A DNA stretch of 15,826 bases from Firm-08 sp045546995 (GTDB taxonomy: Bacteria > Bacillota > Clostridia > Oscillospirales > QAKW01): assembly GCA_045546995.1 (NCBI GenBank), contig JAZQDW010000012.1, positions 1 through 15,826 on the forward strand. The letters run 5' to 3'. The notes beneath the pieces were generated by a model, which had not been told where the DNA came from, did no database searches, and worked only from the letters and a program-made list of their open reading frames with translations. Of this stretch, positions 13,713 to 15,826 are shown piece after piece. Numbering within the stretch: position 1 is the stretch's first letter; every line of letters begins with the position of its first letter. The position numbers and the translations under genes were made by a program.

Positions 13713-14927
13713 ATGGATATTATTGTGCAATCGATCCGCGGCATCTGGGAGGATTCCGGTTTTGCCGTGTTGGTGCAGCAGTTGGACTGGCAGAGCCTGG
13801 TGATGATCATCCTGGCCTGCGTGCTGCTGTATTTGGGCATTAAAAAGAAGTTTGAGCCGCTGCTGTTGGTGGGTATCGCCTTCGGTATGCTGCTCACCAA
13901 TCTGCCCACCCCCGCCGGTACGACGGCAATCTACAATCCCGATCTGTGGACGGCCTTTATGGACGAGAGCAGTGAGTTTTATCACAGCTACGGTCACATT
14001 CTGGCCAACGGCGGTCTGCTGGATATTTTGTATATCGGCGTTAAGGCAGGTGTTTATCCTTCGCTGATCTTTATGGGCGTGGGCGCTATGACCGATTTCG
14101 GCCCCATGCTCTCCAATCCCAAAAGCTTTTTGTTGGGCGCCGCCGCCCAGTTCGGCGTATATTGCGCGCTCATTATGGCCGTCGTGCTGGGCTTTACCGG
14201 CCCGCAGGCCGCTTCCATTGCTATCATCGGCGGCGCGGATGGCCCGACCGCCATCTTCCTGACCGGCCGTCTGGCGCCCGAGCTGTTGGGTGCCATTGCC
14301 ATTGCGGCCTATTCCTATATGGCGCTCATTCCCCTCATTCAGCCGCCCTTGATGCGTCTGATCACTACTAAAAAAGAGCGGGAGATCAAAATGGATCAGC
14401 TGCGTGAGGTGTCCAAGACCGAGAAAATCATTTTCCCCATCGTGGTCACCATCTTCACCGTGCTGCTGTTGCCCAGTGTGGCGCCGTTGCTGGGTTGTCT
14501 GATGCTGGGTAATTTGTTCCGTGAAAGCGGCGTGTGCGACCGTCTCAGCGATACGGCGCAAAATGCGCTGATGAACATCGTTACCATCTTTTTGGGTATT
14601 TCGGTGGGCGCTACCACCGTGGGCAAAAACTTTTTGTCCTTGCAGACCATCTATATTATCGTACTGGGTCTGGTCGCCTTTGCCTTCTCAACGGTGGGCG
14701 GCCTGTTGCTGGGTAAGCTGATGTGTTGGGCTACCGGTGGCAAGGTCAACCCCCTGATCGGCTCGGCCGGTGTTTCCGCCGTTCCCATGGCTGCCCGTGT
14801 GGCGCAGGTGGAAGGGCAGAAGGCCAATCCCGCCAACTTCCTGCTGATGCACGCCATGGGCCCCAACGTGGCCGGCGTAATCGGCTCGGCCGTGGCGGCA
14901 GGTTTCTTGCTGACCATCTTCGGCTAA
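13713..14927 (+). CDS. oadB: Oxaloacetate decarboxylase beta subunit (Na+ pump)
   Basis: The 404-residue polytopic membrane protein has the hallmark IIGGADGPTAIF at about residues 171-182, where Asp176 corresponds to the aspartate needed for Na+ and carboxybiotin chemistry in the OadB/MmdB/GcdB family. The C-terminal NFLLMHAMGPNVAGVIGSA segment (375-393) is also typical. It decarboxylates carboxybiotin and couples this to Na+ export. The beta subunits of different decarboxylases cannot be told apart by these motifs; the DRE-TIM alpha subunit points to oxaloacetate. AGGAGG at 13700-13705 overlaps the stop of the carrier gene, with the ATG eight bases after it. It is the last gene of the operon, followed by a terminator. 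Confidence 0.95.
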   Translation: MDIIVQSIRGIWEDSGFAVLVQQLDWQSLVMIILACVLLYLGIKKKFEPLLLVGIAFGMLLTNLPTPAGTTAIYNPDLWTAFMDESSEFYHSYGHILANGGLLDILYIGVKAGVYPSLIFMGVGAMTDFGPMLSNPKSFLLGAAAQFGVYCALIMAVVLGFTGPQAASIAIIGGADGPTAIFLTGRLAPELLGAIAIAAYSYMALIPLIQPPLMRLITTKKEREIKMDQLREVSKTEKIIFPIVVTIFTVLLLPSVAPLLGCLMLGNLFRESGVCDRLSDTAQNALMNIVTIFLGISVGATTVGKNFLSLQTIYIIVLGLVAFAFSTVGGLLLGKLMCWATGGKVNPLIGSAGVSAVPMAARVAQVEGQKANPANFLLMHAMGPNVAGVIGSAVAAGFLLTIFG

Positions 14928-14936
14928 ATAAAATAC

Positions 14937-14977
14937 AAAAAATACCACGTCTCTCTTGCAGAACGTGGTATTTTTTT
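14937..14977 (+). terminator. Terminator of the decarboxylase operon
   Basis: A 14-bp stem (14937-14950 with 14963-14976), including the A/T tails, has a 12-base loop and ends in a T run. The core is AATACCACGT/ACGTGGTATT. Confidence 0.9.
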
Positions 14978-14984
14978 ATATAAT
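14956..14984 (+). promoter_or_regulatory. Promoter embedded in the preceding terminator
   Basis: TTGCAG at 14956-14961 lies in the terminator loop, and TATAAT at 14979-14984 follows after exactly 17 bases formed by the right arm and T run. The predicted start near 14991 gives a short leader before the transporter ATG at 15017. Confidence 0.55.
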
Positions 14985-15016
14985 AAAAGCAGAAATACAG
15001 GAAAAGAGCGTCTCCC

Positions 15017-15814
15017 ATGAAAGCAAAGCAAATGAAAGGAATCATGATCACGCTGTTGGCCGGGGTCTTTTGGGGTTTTTCCGGCGTGTGCGGTCAATAT
15101 CTTACCCAAACCAAGGGCTTGCCCGTTGGATTTTTGACCATGACCCGTATGGTCAGCGCCGGCGTTTTACTGATCCTTTTGTCCCTTGTCACCGACAAAA
15201 AGGCGACGGGGCGGCTGTGGCGCTCCCCCAAAGGGTTGGCCGGTTGCGCCGTGTTTGGCATCTGCGGCGTGCTGTTTTGTCAGTTTACCTATCTGAAGGC
15301 CATCTTTTATTCCAACGCGGGCACCGGCACGGTATTGCAGTACGTGGGGCCGGTGTTGGTGATGCTGGTGGTTTGCCTGCAGAAAAAACGTTGGCCGGGC
15401 GGGGCGCAGTTGTTGGCGTTGGGGCTGGCCATGGTGGGCGTGTTTTTATCCGCCACCCACGGCAATATCCATTCTCTTTCCATTTCGCCTGCCGCACTGG
15501 GCTGGGGGCTGACCAGCGCCGTGACGCTGGTGATCTATACAATGTATCCCGTGGGGATCATCCGGGAGTACGGCGCCGTTCAGATCACAGGTCCTTCGAT
15601 GCTCATCGGTGGATTGGTGATGGCCTGCACCGCTCCGTGGCAAAATTTGCCGCCCATTGACGGTATGGGGTGGCTGGCCATCGGCGGTATAATGGTTGTG
15701 GTTTGTCGAAACAGTAACTTCTATTACTGTTTCGACGCCAAATCTTCGATTTGGTTACAAATTTTCAAGGAAAATTTGACCAAACCCATTGCAATGATTG
15801 TCGTGCAGAATTAA
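15017..15814 (+). pseudogene. EamA/DMT-type transporter, interrupted
   Basis: Residues 1 to about 228 look like a drug/metabolite transporter of the EamA type: GVFWGFSGVCGQYL in the first helix, FCQFTYLKAIFYSNAGTGTVLQY in the middle of the first half, then the second EamA half starting near residue 165. Family members are about 280-300 residues with ten helices. Here homology appears to stop at WLAIGGIMVV, near base 15,700. The remaining 37 or so residues, to a stop at 15812-15814, are read through a run of perfect hairpins and are Asn/Lys-rich, unlike a transporter. The last two helices are therefore missing. ATG 15017 has only a loose purine-rich ribosome site (GGAAAAGAG). The substrate is unknown. 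It was probably functional before the disruption. Confidence 0.75.
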
Positions 15815-15826
15815 ATTTGTATAATT
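15702..15826. mobile_element. Palindromic element interrupting the transporter gene (partial)
   Basis: Three perfect hairpins follow each other: 13-bp GTCGAAACAGTAA/TTACTGTTTCGAC (15705-15717 with 15724-15736), 7-bp CCAAATC/GATTTGG (15738-15754, loop TTC), and 9-bp CAAATTTTC/GAAAATTTG (15758-15778, loop AAG). AT-rich sequence follows and runs off the window. It begins where transporter homology ends. Candidates are a MITE-like palindromic repeat, the hairpin-bearing end of an IS200/IS605-type element, or a structured intron or retroelement RNA; no ORF or transposase is visible here to decide. Confidence 0.5.

Overview
The window looks like chromosomal DNA of an anaerobic, low-to-medium GC Firmicute, most likely a gut-type Clostridia (Oscillospirales or a related lineage). 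This is inferred from strong AGGAGG ribosome sites, TTGnnn/TATAAT promoters with about 17-bp spacers, intrinsic terminators, an SLH-anchored cell-wall enzyme, an ACT/PFL (UPF0237/UPF0210) gene pair, a sodium-pumping oxaloacetate decarboxylase with a separate biotin carrier, and abundant small palindromic intergenic repeats. I see no rRNA, tRNA, CRISPR array, transposase or phage gene. Both ends of the window lie in palindrome-rich sequence, which would fit a metagenomic contig broken at multicopy repeats.

Layout. 1-206: palindrome-rich intergenic DNA ending in a terminator. 292-1350 (+): a metal-dependent amidohydrolase with its own promoter and a terminator whose loop holds the stop codon. 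1430-4174 (+): a tightly packed operon of lipoprotein, ECF sigma factor and a single-pass membrane protein with an internally duplicated outer domain, probably an envelope-sensing unit. 4218-4604: non-coding, with two inverted copies of a palindromic repeat and a terminator. 7204-4605 (-): ACT-domain protein, PFL/UPF0210 protein and SGNH/GDSL hydrolase in one operon with a clear promoter. 10285-7394 (-): secreted SLH-domain glucosaminidase followed 6 bases later by an AraC-type regulator. 11280-10420 (-): a stand-alone E2-type acyltransferase-fold protein in which the catalytic His position is Glu. 11586-14927 (+): oxaloacetate decarboxylase alpha, gamma, biotin carrier and beta subunits. 15017-15814 (+): an EamA-type transporter cut short by a run of perfect hairpins at about 15,700.

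How the parts work together. The decarboxylase operon encodes a complete Na+ pump: the alpha subunit moves CO2 from oxaloacetate to biotin on the carrier, the gamma subunit holds the complex together at the membrane, and the beta subunit decarboxylates carboxybiotin while exporting Na+. The sigma/membrane protein/lipoprotein operon is probably a self-contained envelope signalling module. The rest are ordinary metabolic and cell-wall functions. The least explained items are the Glu-for-His E2-like protein, the duplicated domain of the putative anti-sigma partner, the SGNH hydrolase coupled to the UPF0210 pair, and the palindromic elements, one of which appears to have disrupted a transporter gene.
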